A DNA stretch of 64,000 nucleotides, taken from the NCBI RefSeq assembly GCF_001722335.1, contig NZ_MIHA01000008.1, positions 185,401 through 249,400 of the forward strand. The letters run 5' to 3'. Position 1 is the first letter of the stretch. Each line of letters opens with the position of its first letter. The translations under genes and the position numbers were made by a program. The notes beneath the pieces are model-generated. The model did no database searches, was not told the DNA's origin, and saw nothing but the letters and a program-made list of their open reading frames with translations. This document shows positions 24,186-31,182 of the stretch, in pieces. Source of the stretch: Mycolicibacterium flavescens (GTDB lineage: Bacteria; Actinomycetota; Actinomycetes; Mycobacteriales; Mycobacteriaceae).

Positions 24186-24778
24186 GCACCGAATCCCACA
24201 CCGACGACGTGGAAGTCACCGAACCGGAGTCGACCGGGGTCGAACTCGATGCCGACACCGCCGAGCCCACCGAACGCAAGGCACCGACCGGCGTGCGCCG
24301 ACACCTCGGCGCCATCCTGCTGATCGTGGCGCTGGTGGCGTCGGCCGGAGTCGCGGCCTGGCTGTACTTCTTCCAGTTCCGCACCGACCTGCAGGTCAAC
24401 GCCGACGCACAGAAGGTCGCCCTGGACGCGGCGACCACCGGGACCACCGCGCTGCTGTCCTACTCGCCGGACACCCTGGAACAGGACTTCACCGAGGCCA
24501 AGTCCCGGCTCACCGGCGACTTCCTCGACTACTACACGCAGTTCACCGAGCAGATCGTCACTCCGGCGGCCAAGGAGAAACAGGTCGAGACCAGCGCGGC
24601 GGTCGTGCAGGCCGGCGTCGCCGAGATGAACCCGGACTCGGCGGTGGTGCTGGTGTTCGTCAACCAGACCACCACCAGCAAGGAGAACCCCGACGGCGCG
24701 TTCGCCGCGAGCGCGGTCAAGGTCGGGCTCACCAAGGTCGACGACCGCTGGCTGATCAACACCTTCGACCCGGTGTAA
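24182..24778 (+). CDS. Mce-associated membrane protein
   Basis: 198 residues from GTG 24182, overlapping the previous stop (GTGA). It has a short acidic cytoplasmic N-terminus, one transmembrane helix (approx. residues 41-65, LGAILLIVALVASAGVAAWLYFF) and an extracytoplasmic NTF2-like domain ending in DDRWLINTFDPV. It is a paralogue-like partner of the previous gene, and such pairs are typical accessory subunits of Mce systems. The stop overlaps the start of the IspD-like gene (TAATG). Confidence 0.88.
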   Translation: MSTESHTDDVEVTEPESTGVELDADTAEPTERKAPTGVRRHLGAILLIVALVASAGVAAWLYFFQFRTDLQVNADAQKVALDAATTGTTALLSYSPDTLEQDFTEAKSRLTGDFLDYYTQFTEQIVTPAAKEKQVETSAAVVQAGVAEMNPDSAVVLVFVNQTTTSKENPDGAFAASAVKVGLTKVDDRWLINTFDPV

Positions 24779-25446
24779 TGACCGCGCAGCTGTCGGCCGT
24801 CGTGCCCGTGCCGCCGGTCGCGGCCGACATCGCCCGCTACCGACTCGACGGCAGCGCGGTGCTCGAGAAGGTGGTGCGCGCTCTACTGGAGTCCGTTGCG
24901 GACCCGGCCGCTGTCGTGGTGGCGTGCGCGCCGGCCCACGTCGACATCGTCGAGACGCTGCTCGCCGACGACGACCTGGAAGCGGTGCAGGTGCTGGCCG
25001 GCGGGACCGACTGGATGCAGTGTTTGGCCGCTGTCGTCACACACATTGCCCGACAGGCGAATTCGGCACGGTACGTCCTCGTGCACGATGTCCGGCAGCC
25101 GCTGACGTCGGCCGCGGTGCGCGACAGCGTGGTCACAGCTCTGGGCGAGGGTGCTGAGATGGTGCTCCCGGTGCTGCCGGTGACCGACAGCGTCAAAGCC
25201 GTCGACGCGCAGGGCGCGGTCACCGCGACACTCGACCGCTCCACGCTGCGCACCGCGCAGTTCCCACGCGGGTTCGCCACCGCCCGGCTGGTCCGGATCG
25301 TTGACACCGGCACGGCCGACGAGATCGCCGCGGCGCTCGCCACCGGTGCGCCGATCACCACGGTCGAGGGCGACCCCCACGCGTTCGTCGTCGAGTCGCG
25401 CAGCGACACCGTGTTCGTCGACGCGGTCATGTCGAGTCGGCGCTGA
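24778..25446 (+). CDS. Degenerate IspD-family protein lacking the nucleotide-binding loop
   Basis: 222 residues. The chain aligns by eye with IspD cytidylyltransferases in the middle and end: VHDVRQP (IspD HDAARP), TAQFPRGF (QTPQAF) and the last strand. However, the N-terminal LAAGxGxR loop that binds CTP is missing, replaced by VVPVPPVAADIARYRLDGSA. It is probably not an active cytidylyltransferase. It is coupled to the Mce-associated genes (TAATG) and overlaps the 3' end of an intact IspD-like gene on the other strand by 20 bp. It may be a decayed or repurposed paralogue. Confidence 0.75.
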   Translation: MTAQLSAVVPVPPVAADIARYRLDGSAVLEKVVRALLESVADPAAVVVACAPAHVDIVETLLADDDLEAVQVLAGGTDWMQCLAAVVTHIARQANSARYVLVHDVRQPLTSAAVRDSVVTALGEGAEMVLPVLPVTDSVKAVDAQGAVTATLDRSTLRTAQFPRGFATARLVRIVDTGTADEIAAALATGAPITTVEGDPHAFVVESRSDTVFVDAVMSSRR

Positions 25447-26131
25447 CACCCAGCAGCCGCTCTGCGATCGCGACATCGCGCGCGAACGTGACCTTGAGAT
25501 TGCGCAGCTCGCCCGGAAACGTCTGTACTGCAAGGTCGCTGAATGATTCGACGCACGACGACGTGTCGGTGCCCTCGAAGCCGTCGACGTCGGCGCGACG
25601 GTACGCCGTCAGCAGCGGCGCCGCCTGGAACGCCTGCGGTGTCTGCACCCGGACGAGCCGCGGGTGCGCCGGTGCGCTCAACTCGGCGGTGAGCACCCCC
25701 GACATCGGCAGCGCCGGGATGGCGCCGCCGGATTCCCGCGCCACCGACACTGCCCGCTCGAACATCTCGGGGCCGGCGACCGGTCGGGCGGCATCGTGGA
25801 TGAGCACGACGTCGACCGCCCCCGACTCGATGTCGGCGGCAAGATAGCGCAGCACGTTGAGCTCCGAGCCGTGCCTGCTGTCCCCGCCGGCGACGAATTC
25901 AACAGCGACACCGGGTATCTCGGCGGCCACCATGTCCCGGGCGAGCTGTTCTTCGCCCGGCCGGTACACGAACACGATTCGGTCCACCACCCGAACCCGG
26001 GTCAGGGTGTCCAGCGACCACGCCGCCATCGGCCGGCCCGCCAGCGGCAGATAGGCCTTGTTCCCGTCGGCGCCGACCCGGGTGCCCATGCCCGCGGCCA
26101 GCACCACCGCCACGGCAGCCGTCGTCGTCAC
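25427..26131 (-). CDS. ispD: IspD-family 2-C-methyl-D-erythritol 4-phosphate cytidylyltransferase
   Basis: 234 residues. The motifs are LAAGMGTRVG (approx. residues 11-20) with the Lys of NKAYLPLAGRP, HDAARP (approx. 106), VQTPQAF (approx. 163), TDTSSCVE and NLKVTFARDVAIAE (approx. 208-221), all the residues of an active IspD. The reaction is MEP + CTP to CDP-ME in the non-mevalonate isoprenoid pathway. The usual mycobacterial ispD is next to ispF and carD, which are not here, so this may be a second copy; the main one would lie elsewhere in the genome. The ispF fusion found in some bacteria is absent. Confidence 0.85.
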   Translation of the reverse strand: MTTTAAVAVVLAAGMGTRVGADGNKAYLPLAGRPMAAWSLDTLTRVRVVDRIVFVYRPGEEQLARDMVAAEIPGVAVEFVAGGDSRHGSELNVLRYLAADIESGAVDVVLIHDAARPVAGPEMFERAVSVARESGGAIPALPMSGVLTAELSAPAHPRLVRVQTPQAFQAAPLLTAYRRADVDGFEGTDTSSCVESFSDLAVQTFPGELRNLKVTFARDVAIAERLLGVSADST

Positions 26132-26155
26132 CGTCGTATCTTGGCATCCGCGCGT

Positions 26156-26269
26156 TCAGTCCTCGGCGTGACGGTCGTAGTCCCAGCGTTCCAGCCGTCG
26201 CTGCGTGTCGTAAAGACCGAACGCCAGCAACGGTATCCCGATGGTCAGGCAGATCATCAGCGCGGTCAT
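26156..26269 (-). CDS. 37-residue membrane peptide coupled to the BTAD regulator
   Basis: This is a short open frame whose ATG overlaps the regulator stop (ATGA), too short for normal gene calling. The peptide has one hydrophobic segment (ALMICLTIGIPLLAFGLY, approx. residues 3-20) and a charged tail (DTQRRLERWDYDRHAED). A positive-inside orientation would put the tail in the cytoplasm. No homologue is recognised. The coupling and the clean membrane/charged split favour a real product. Confidence 0.55.
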   Translation of the reverse strand: MTALMICLTIGIPLLAFGLYDTQRRLERWDYDRHAED

Positions 26270-26844
26270 CGGTGACGCTCCTCGGGTTCACCGCGGGTGC
26301 CGGTGACGGCGCGGTGGGGGCGCGGCCCTCGCAGCACCGCGCGGGACGAGTGCGGGCCGGGCTTGTCGGCGCTGCGGCCCAGCGCCTCGAACGCCGCCTC
26401 TCGCCGGCCGTGATAGCGCTCGCGTTCGCAGGCCACCCAGGGCTCGCTCGACTTGTCGAGCAGTTCGCCGGCGCGCAGCAGCGGGAGCAGTTCGGCCACC
26501 TGCTGCGCGTCGAATCCGCCCGCGAGCACGTCGTCGATCAGGGCGCCGGCGTCGTACCAGTCCACCGAGACATCCGCACCCAACTGCAGATACTGCGGAT
26601 CCATGCACAGCAGCGGCGCGGCACCGAGGGGGCGCAGTCGCCACACCGCCGAGCGCAGGCTGGCGACCGCCTGCCGGGTCTGCGCATGCGGCCAGAGCGT
26701 GGCGCACACCCACAGGCGGTGCACAGGTTTGTGTTTCAGTGCCACCAGCGTGACGACTCGTCGGCAGGCGGGCGGCAGGTCGATCAGCTCACCGTCGTGG
26801 TAGACGGCGAAACCGCCCAGCAGGTGCACCGAGTATCGAGCCAT
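26266..26844 (-). CDS. AfsR/BTAD-type transcriptional regulator
   Basis: 192 residues. The N-terminal part (approx. residues 1-95) is an OmpR-like winged helix as in SARP regulators (LLGGFAVYHDGELIDLP, then RRVVTLVALKHKPVHRLWVCATLWPHAQ, SLRSAVWRLR). The following helices (approx. 98-165) resemble the start of a bacterial transcriptional activation domain. It is shorter than full SARPs (about 270 residues) and ends in a basic, Pro-rich tail. The start codon lies in the centre of a perfect inverted repeat (26829-26858), suggesting autoregulation. The targets are unknown. Confidence 0.82.
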   Translation of the reverse strand: MARYSVHLLGGFAVYHDGELIDLPPACRRVVTLVALKHKPVHRLWVCATLWPHAQTRQAVASLRSAVWRLRPLGAAPLLCMDPQYLQLGADVSVDWYDAGALIDDVLAGGFDAQQVAELLPLLRAGELLDKSSEPWVACERERYHGRREAAFEALGRSADKPGPHSSRAVLRGPRPHRAVTGTRGEPEERHR

Positions 26845-26858
26845 GACTCGATACTCGG
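26829..26858. promoter_or_regulatory. 12-bp inverted repeat centred on the regulator start codon
   Basis: CCGAGTATCGAG and CTCGATACTCGG are perfect 12-bp arms with a 6-nt centre holding the ATG of the BTAD regulator (26842-26844). As DNA it is a near-ideal dimer operator; as RNA it puts the AUG in a hairpin loop. No Shine-Dalgarno site is visible. Confidence 0.65.
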
Positions 26859-26929
26859 GCCGTCGGCGCGCGACGTCGTGCGTAGTGCACTACCCCTCCT
26901 CCCTGCCGTCGCACGGCGAACTGGGCGAT

Positions 26930-26954
26930 CGTTTAACGCGAATCGGCGCGGGTA
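26930..26954 (+). promoter_or_regulatory. SigF-like promoter for the ChaB-domain gene
   Basis: CGTTT, then 15 bp, then GGGTA, close to the mycobacterial SigF consensus GGTTT-N16-GGGTA. It lies 45 bp before the ChaB-domain start. Stationary-phase or stress control is inferred. Confidence 0.5.
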
Positions 26955-26999
26955 ACTCCCGAAAAGCGGCAATGCTTTCCATCAGTGAGGAGTTCGACG

Positions 27000-27419
27000 A
27001 TGCCGAAGACGACCAAGAGCGGCAGCGCACGCAAGAGCGAACTGCCCAGCACGCTGCAGAAGTCAGACGCCAAAGCCCAGCGCACCTTCGCCAAAGCGCA
27101 CGACGCCGCGGCCGAGGAGTACGGCGAAGGCGAACGCGCCCACCGGGTGGCCTACAACGCGCTCAAGCACAGCTACGAGAAGGTCGGCGACCACTGGGAA
27201 GCGAAGTCCGAGAAGGGGCCGTCCGACGCGCGGGCCCGCAGCGGCGGCCCCAACGCCAAGGGCGAAACCGCCGAGGGCGTGGACGCCAACGCCTCGAAGA
27301 AGCACTTGATGGACGTCGCCCGGCGGCTTGACATCTCGGGCCGCTCGACGATGAACAAGGACGAGCTGGTGTCGGCGATCAAGAAGGCCAACCGGCGCGA
27401 ATCGGCGCGCAACCGCTAG
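27000..27419 (+). CDS. ChaB-domain protein with C-terminal Rho-N/SAP-like domain
   Basis: 139 residues from ATG 27000 (GAGGAG at 26987-26992). The ChaB domain spans approx. residues 12-65 (SELPSTLQKSDAKAQRTFAKAHDAAAEEYGEGERAHRVAYNALKHSY), followed by a linker and a basic helical end (LMDVARRLDISGRSTMNKDELVSAIKKANRR) like Rho N-terminal or SAP domains that bind nucleic acid. The cellular role of ChaB in actinobacteria is unknown; cation-transport regulation was proposed in E. coli. It is highly charged and cytoplasmic. It is convergent with the MFS gene, overlapping it by 4 bp. Confidence 0.88.
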   Translation: MPKTTKSGSARKSELPSTLQKSDAKAQRTFAKAHDAAAEEYGEGERAHRVAYNALKHSYEKVGDHWEAKSEKGPSDARARSGGPNAKGETAEGVDANASKKHLMDVARRLDISGRSTMNKDELVSAIKKANRRESARNR

Positions 27420-28693
27420 TTGCCCCGGCGGGTTCGCACACCCTCGAGGAGCATCTCGTCCTGCCGCTCGCGTTCGGCGGCCATCAGCCTGCGGGTCTTG
27501 CGCCGGGTGATCAGGATGCCCAGCACTGCGAAGGCCCAGATCGCGTACTGCACCGTCCACGCCACCCGGAACGATTCGGAGGAAATCTCGCCGAAGCCGT
27601 CGAGGATCAACCCCATCGCCTGCATCACCAGCAGCGACGCGATGAACCCGCCCATGTTGACCAACCCGGACGCGGTGCCCAGGGTGGCGCTCGGGTTGAA
27701 CGTGCGCGCGAAGTCGAACCCGACCATCGAGCCTGGACCGCCGACCGAGATCACCACGATCAGCACGACCAGCAGCCACAGGGGAGCGCGGCCCGGCAGC
27801 GCCAGCACCACCGTCCAGATCAGGGCGTTGCTGCCGATGATCGCGAGCACCAACCGGGACCGGCGGTGCGGACGTCTGCCGGTGAAGATGCCGATCAGCA
27901 CGCCCGCGGAGATCGCGGCCACCACCGACACGGTCAGCAGCGTGCCAGCCAGCCCGGCTGAAAGTCCCTGCGCGCGGGTCAGATACGGGACACCCCACAT
28001 CAGCGCGAACACGGTGACGGAGAACTGGGTGCCCATGTGGGTGAAGAATCCCAGCCGGGTGCCGGGGCGCAGCCACACGGTCTTGACGCTCCTGAGCGTC
28101 TCGCGCACCGAGATCGTGTCGGCCTCGACGGCGTTCCCGTTCGGGGTGTTTCTCACCAGTGCCGCGGTGAGCACCATCGACAGCACGCCCAGCGCGCCGA
28201 CCGACACGTAGGCCGGCGTCCAACCGAGGGCGTTGAGCATCGCGAAGAACGGGATGGCCGAGAGCACCTGGCCGAGTTGTCCGCAGATGCCGGTCAGCTG
28301 GGTCACCAGCGGCACCTGGCGCGGCTGAAACCAGTGCGGTACCAGCCGAAGGACCGAGATGAACGTGAGAGCGTCGCCGAGTCCGAGCACCGCGCGGGCC
28401 GCGATCGCGGTCGGAAGCGACTCGGTGAACGCGAGCGCGAACTGGGCCGAGGCCATCAACGCGCCGCCGGCCAGGATCAGGTTCCTCGAGCCGAATCGGT
28501 CGAGCAGCAACCCGGCCGGGACTTGCGCGGCGGCGTAGACGATGACCTGCAGGACGACGAACGTCGACAGCACGCCGGGACTGGCGTTGAACCGCTGCGC
28601 CGCATCGAGGCCGGAAACCCCCAGGGTGGTGCGGTCCAGCACCGCCACGATGTAGGCGAACAGTCCGGTGGCCCAGACGATCCAGGGACGCAC
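27416..28693 (-). CDS. Major facilitator superfamily transporter
   Basis: 425 residues from the GTG at 28693, preceded at 6 nt by AGAAAGG. The frame continues upstream by 67 codons with no conserved content, so the shorter form is preferred. It has twelve predicted transmembrane segments, the loop 2-3 motif LLDRFGSRNLILAGG (approx. residues 60-75), and a second basic loop GRRPHRRSRLVL in the middle. It fits the ACS/hexuronate-type MFS branch, with an unknown substrate. It is convergent with the ChaB-domain gene. The 330-bp gap upstream also holds the MerR promoter. Confidence 0.88.
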   Translation of the reverse strand: MRPWIVWATGLFAYIVAVLDRTTLGVSGLDAAQRFNASPGVLSTFVVLQVIVYAAAQVPAGLLLDRFGSRNLILAGGALMASAQFALAFTESLPTAIAARAVLGLGDALTFISVLRLVPHWFQPRQVPLVTQLTGICGQLGQVLSAIPFFAMLNALGWTPAYVSVGALGVLSMVLTAALVRNTPNGNAVEADTISVRETLRSVKTVWLRPGTRLGFFTHMGTQFSVTVFALMWGVPYLTRAQGLSAGLAGTLLTVSVVAAISAGVLIGIFTGRRPHRRSRLVLAIIGSNALIWTVVLALPGRAPLWLLVVLIVVISVGGPGSMVGFDFARTFNPSATLGTASGLVNMGGFIASLLVMQAMGLILDGFGEISSESFRVAWTVQYAIWAFAVLGILITRRKTRRLMAAERERQDEMLLEGVRTRRGN

Positions 28694-28878
28694 ACCGGAC
28701 CTTTCTCGCGTGGTGGGGTTCTCAGCGCTGACCTGTCCATGGTTCCGTAGGAGCAGCGCTGGCGCCAAATCCTTTCCGGTGAGCTCGATCACCGGTTGCC
28801 CGAGGTCGGCTAAGAAGTTGGCTGTAAGCGAAATTCTTTCCGCTAACGCGCTAGCGGGCAGAGGTATCACTGCAGATA

Positions 28879-28925
28879 GTGACGCATGTGGCAAATAGCT
28901 AGCAAATTGATCATTTGTGCGTCAC
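28879..28925. promoter_or_regulatory. Inverted repeats in the MFS/MerR divergent gap
   Basis: GTGACGCA (28879) and TGCGTCAC (28918) form a 47-bp spanning repeat. Inside it CAAAT-TGATC-ATTTG (28903-28917) is a perfect palindrome in a locally AT-rich stretch. The two are not concentric. The inner one ends 36 bp before the TACAGT -10 element of the MerR gene and could be its operator. Confidence 0.45.
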
Positions 28926-28953
28926 ACTTCGCTCGCAAACCCCGTCGCGGGGC

Positions 28954-28959
28954 TACAGT
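28954..28959 (+). promoter_or_regulatory. -10 element TACAGT upstream of the uORF and MerR gene
   Basis: TACAGT is followed by 6 nt and an ATG (28966) that opens a 21-codon frame running into the MerR start. The spacing matches leaderless initiation at that ATG. Confidence 0.5.
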
Positions 28960-28965
28960 GGTCGC

Positions 28966-29031
28966 ATGAATCGTCGTGACGTAGCGGCGACGCGCACCCT
29001 GCGAGGAGCGAAGGTGCGCGACGGTGGCTGA
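28966..29031 (+). CDS. Leaderless 21-residue upstream ORF overlapping the MerR start
   Basis: ATG to TGA gives 21 residues (MNRRDVAATRTLRGAKVRDGG), Arg-rich. The stop overlaps the MerR GTG by 8 nt in a different frame. If the transcript starts at this ATG, its translation would deliver ribosomes to the MerR start and could tune expression. The product itself may have no role. Confidence 0.4.
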   Translation: MNRRDVAATRTLRGAKVRDGG

Positions 29032-29785
29032 GTACCGTCTCGACGAACTGGCCCGGATCTCCGGTGTCAGCACCCGCAACATCCGCGCCTACCGCGAACG
29101 CGGGCTGCTCGATCCGCCGCGCCGGGTCGGCCGGTCGGCCTATTACGACGACTACCACCTCTCGCAGCTGCGGACCATCAACCAGTTGCACCGTCGTGGC
29201 TTCAACACCGCCCACATCGCCGAGTTCTTCACGAGCCTGCGTCAGGGCGCCGATCTCGCCGACATCCTCGGCATTCAGCGCGCGGTGCTCGGCGTCCGGT
29301 CCGACGAGCGGGAGGCGCCCGGCGCGGGTTCGCCGGGTTCTCTCGACGTCGACCCGGACGGCGACGAAGCGCGTCAACTGCTCGGCTACGGGCTGGCCGA
29401 GGTCGTCGACGGTGCGCTGGTGCTCAGCGACCCCGCCGTGCGGGCGGTCGTGGCGCGCTCGCCGGATCACCTGGCGTACGTGCGCGCGCTGCTGCAGATC
29501 TTCGAAGCGACCCGGGAGGCGATCGAGGGGTTGGCGGGCGGGTTCGTGCGCTCGCTCGACGAATGCGTGACCGCCCGGTTCGGGGAGAACTACACCGCGA
29601 AACCGGAGGAGATGGACGAACTCAGCCAGATCGTGCGGGACTACCGCGACCTGTGGACCGGTGTCGTGTCGAGTCATCTGGATCAGGCGCTGCAGCGGAA
29701 GATGGCCGCGGCCGACTCCGACTACACCGCGGGCATCCTGCTCGGCGGGCGGCGCGATCCCGGCGCGCGCCCGACGACGCCCTGA
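29024..29785 (+). CDS. MerR family transcriptional regulator
   Basis: 253 residues, GTG start with GAAGG 9 nt upstream. The N-terminal MerR winged helix spans approx. residues 2-70 (YRLDELARISGVSTRNIRAYRERGLLDPPRR, YYDDYHLSQLRTINQLHRRGF). The C-terminal 180 residues are helical and lack the Cys metal-binding sites of the metal sensors, so an organic ligand or protein partner is more likely. It is divergent from the MFS gene, which is a candidate target. Upstream lies a short leaderless ORF and palindromes. Confidence 0.9.
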   Translation: MAEYRLDELARISGVSTRNIRAYRERGLLDPPRRVGRSAYYDDYHLSQLRTINQLHRRGFNTAHIAEFFTSLRQGADLADILGIQRAVLGVRSDEREAPGAGSPGSLDVDPDGDEARQLLGYGLAEVVDGALVLSDPAVRAVVARSPDHLAYVRALLQIFEATREAIEGLAGGFVRSLDECVTARFGENYTAKPEEMDELSQIVRDYRDLWTGVVSSHLDQALQRKMAAADSDYTAGILLGGRRDPGARPTTP

Positions 29786-29902
29786 ACCCGCTCGCGGACG
29801 CGCAGCCGGTTCGCTCGGCAACCACGCCGCTCGGGCTCGCCGACGTGAATATCGGTGCCGGCGTGGTCAGTGTTGTCAGCGTGATCACTGCGGCAGCTGT
29901 CG

Positions 29903-29908
29903 TATTCT
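29903..29908 (+). promoter_or_regulatory. -10 element TATTCT for a leaderless DUF1906 gene
   Basis: TATTCT is followed by exactly 7 nt and the GTG at 29916; no ribosome site is visible. This is the classic spacing for leaderless mycobacterial transcripts. Confidence 0.6.
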
Positions 29909-29915
29909 GTGGTTC

Positions 29916-30650
29916 GTGTCAATATCGCGGCGCACCGTTCTCAAGGGTCTCGTCGCCGCGCCCGCCGCGCTGACCGCCGGCACCGGACTGCAGGTGCTGG
30001 CGACCGCGGCCGCGCCGGCCACCGGTTCGGCCGCGCCGCTGGGCATCCTGCTGGACTACGCGGCCGGCGTGCTCAAGGCCAGCGACATCCGCGCCGCGGG
30101 CGCGCTGGGCGCCATCCGGTACGTCTCCGACCGGCGGCCGGGCGGTGCGTGGATGCTCGGCAAGCCGATCCAGCTGCCCGAAGCGCGTGACCTCTACCAG
30201 AACGGCCTGAAGATCGTCTCGTGCTACCAGTACGGCAAGAAGGACACCGCCGACTGGCTGGGTGGTCAGAACGCCGGCGTCGCCCACGCCAAACGCGGGT
30301 GGGAACTGCACGTCGCCGCCGGCGGTTCCTACGGTGCCCCGATCTATGCCTCCATCGACGACGACCCCAGCTATGAGCAGTACAAACAGCAGGTCGCGCC
30401 GTATCTGAAGGGCTGGGAGGCAGTGCTGGGCAAGCAGCGGGTCGGCGTCTACGCGAACTCCAAGACCATCGAATGGGCGCTGCAGGACGGCATCGGCACG
30501 TACTTCTGGCAGCACAACTGGGGCTCGCCGGGGAAGCGGGCGCACCCGGCGGCGCACCTGCATCAGGTCGAGATCGACGAGCGCTCCGTTGGTGGCGTCG
30601 GTGTGGACATCAACCACATCCTCAAACCCCGCTACGGACAGTGGGACTAG
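29916..30650 (+). CDS. Tat-exported DUF1906 glycoside-hydrolase-like protein (Rv2525c-type)
   Basis: 244 residues. The N-terminus has the twin-arginine motif SRRTVLKGL followed by a hydrophobic Ala-rich segment and an AxA-type cleavage region (approx. residue 35). The rest is the DUF1906 TIM-barrel (approx. 45-244): ILLDYAAG at the start, ASIDDDP near residue 147 with candidate acidic residues, and YFWQHNWG plus VDINH at the end. M. tuberculosis Rv2525c, next to fas, is the known Tat-exported relative linked to cell-wall biology. The gene is in the same order here, just upstream of fas. Confidence 0.92.
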   Translation: MSISRRTVLKGLVAAPAALTAGTGLQVLATAAAPATGSAAPLGILLDYAAGVLKASDIRAAGALGAIRYVSDRRPGGAWMLGKPIQLPEARDLYQNGLKIVSCYQYGKKDTADWLGGQNAGVAHAKRGWELHVAAGGSYGAPIYASIDDDPSYEQYKQQVAPYLKGWEAVLGKQRVGVYANSKTIEWALQDGIGTYFWQHNWGSPGKRAHPAAHLHQVEIDERSVGGVGVDINHILKPRYGQWD

Positions 30651-31182
30651 ACCTTACCGATCAGTAAGTCGGCCCAGCAAACTCATCGGGGTGTCCGGCG
30701 GCGTCGAGAGGACACTAACGAGCCAATTGTCTCGTCGCGGCGGTCCGACTCCGCTGGTGAGATCCATACGGAATTTTTATATAACGATTCGATAACAAAA
30801 CTGCCTTGATCAGGGCTGTTCTGCCTACTCGACCGTAACCACCTGCATGCAGGACGTTTGTCCCGAATGCGTTCCGCGGCGATCGCGGACCGCGTTACGC
30901 AACGGATGGTTACCCGAGCGTAGAACTCATCAGTAACCATTTCGGACGCCAAAAGAGGGGTCCCTCTTATGACACTCTTAGTACGGCTGGAGTGCACGGA
31001 AGACGGTCCACGCAATGCCTCGAGGAAGGCGTCGCGGAACCGCCCGAGCCGGCCCGGACCACCGGACCAGTCGGGATTCGACGCCGAATCGCAGGCGCCG
31101 GCAGAGCAGCCGGACGCGTCTTCAGACCCACCGACCACCAGCCGACGACGAGCATGACGCGGGACCGAGGAGATAACAGCAC
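30651..31182 (+). promoter_or_regulatory. 532-bp leader and promoter region of fas
   Basis: No convincing gene is seen. It holds an AT-rich stretch at about 30770-30800 (TATATAAC) that could be a -10 region, the palindrome CCTGCATGCAGG (30842-30853), three copies of GTAACCA in both orientations (30835, 30907 inverted, 30933), and the palindrome AAGAGGG-GT-CCCTCTT (30953-30968). CGAGGAGA at 31166-31172 is the ribosome site for fas. The fas operon is known in mycobacteria to be controlled by the TetR-type FasR; which element it binds here cannot be told by eye. Confidence 0.55.

Noticed and set aside
30969..31157. A 62-residue open frame upstream of fas
   Set aside because: It has no good ribosome site, Arg/Pro/Ser low-complexity content and lies within the regulatory leader; conservation would be needed to accept it as a leader peptide.
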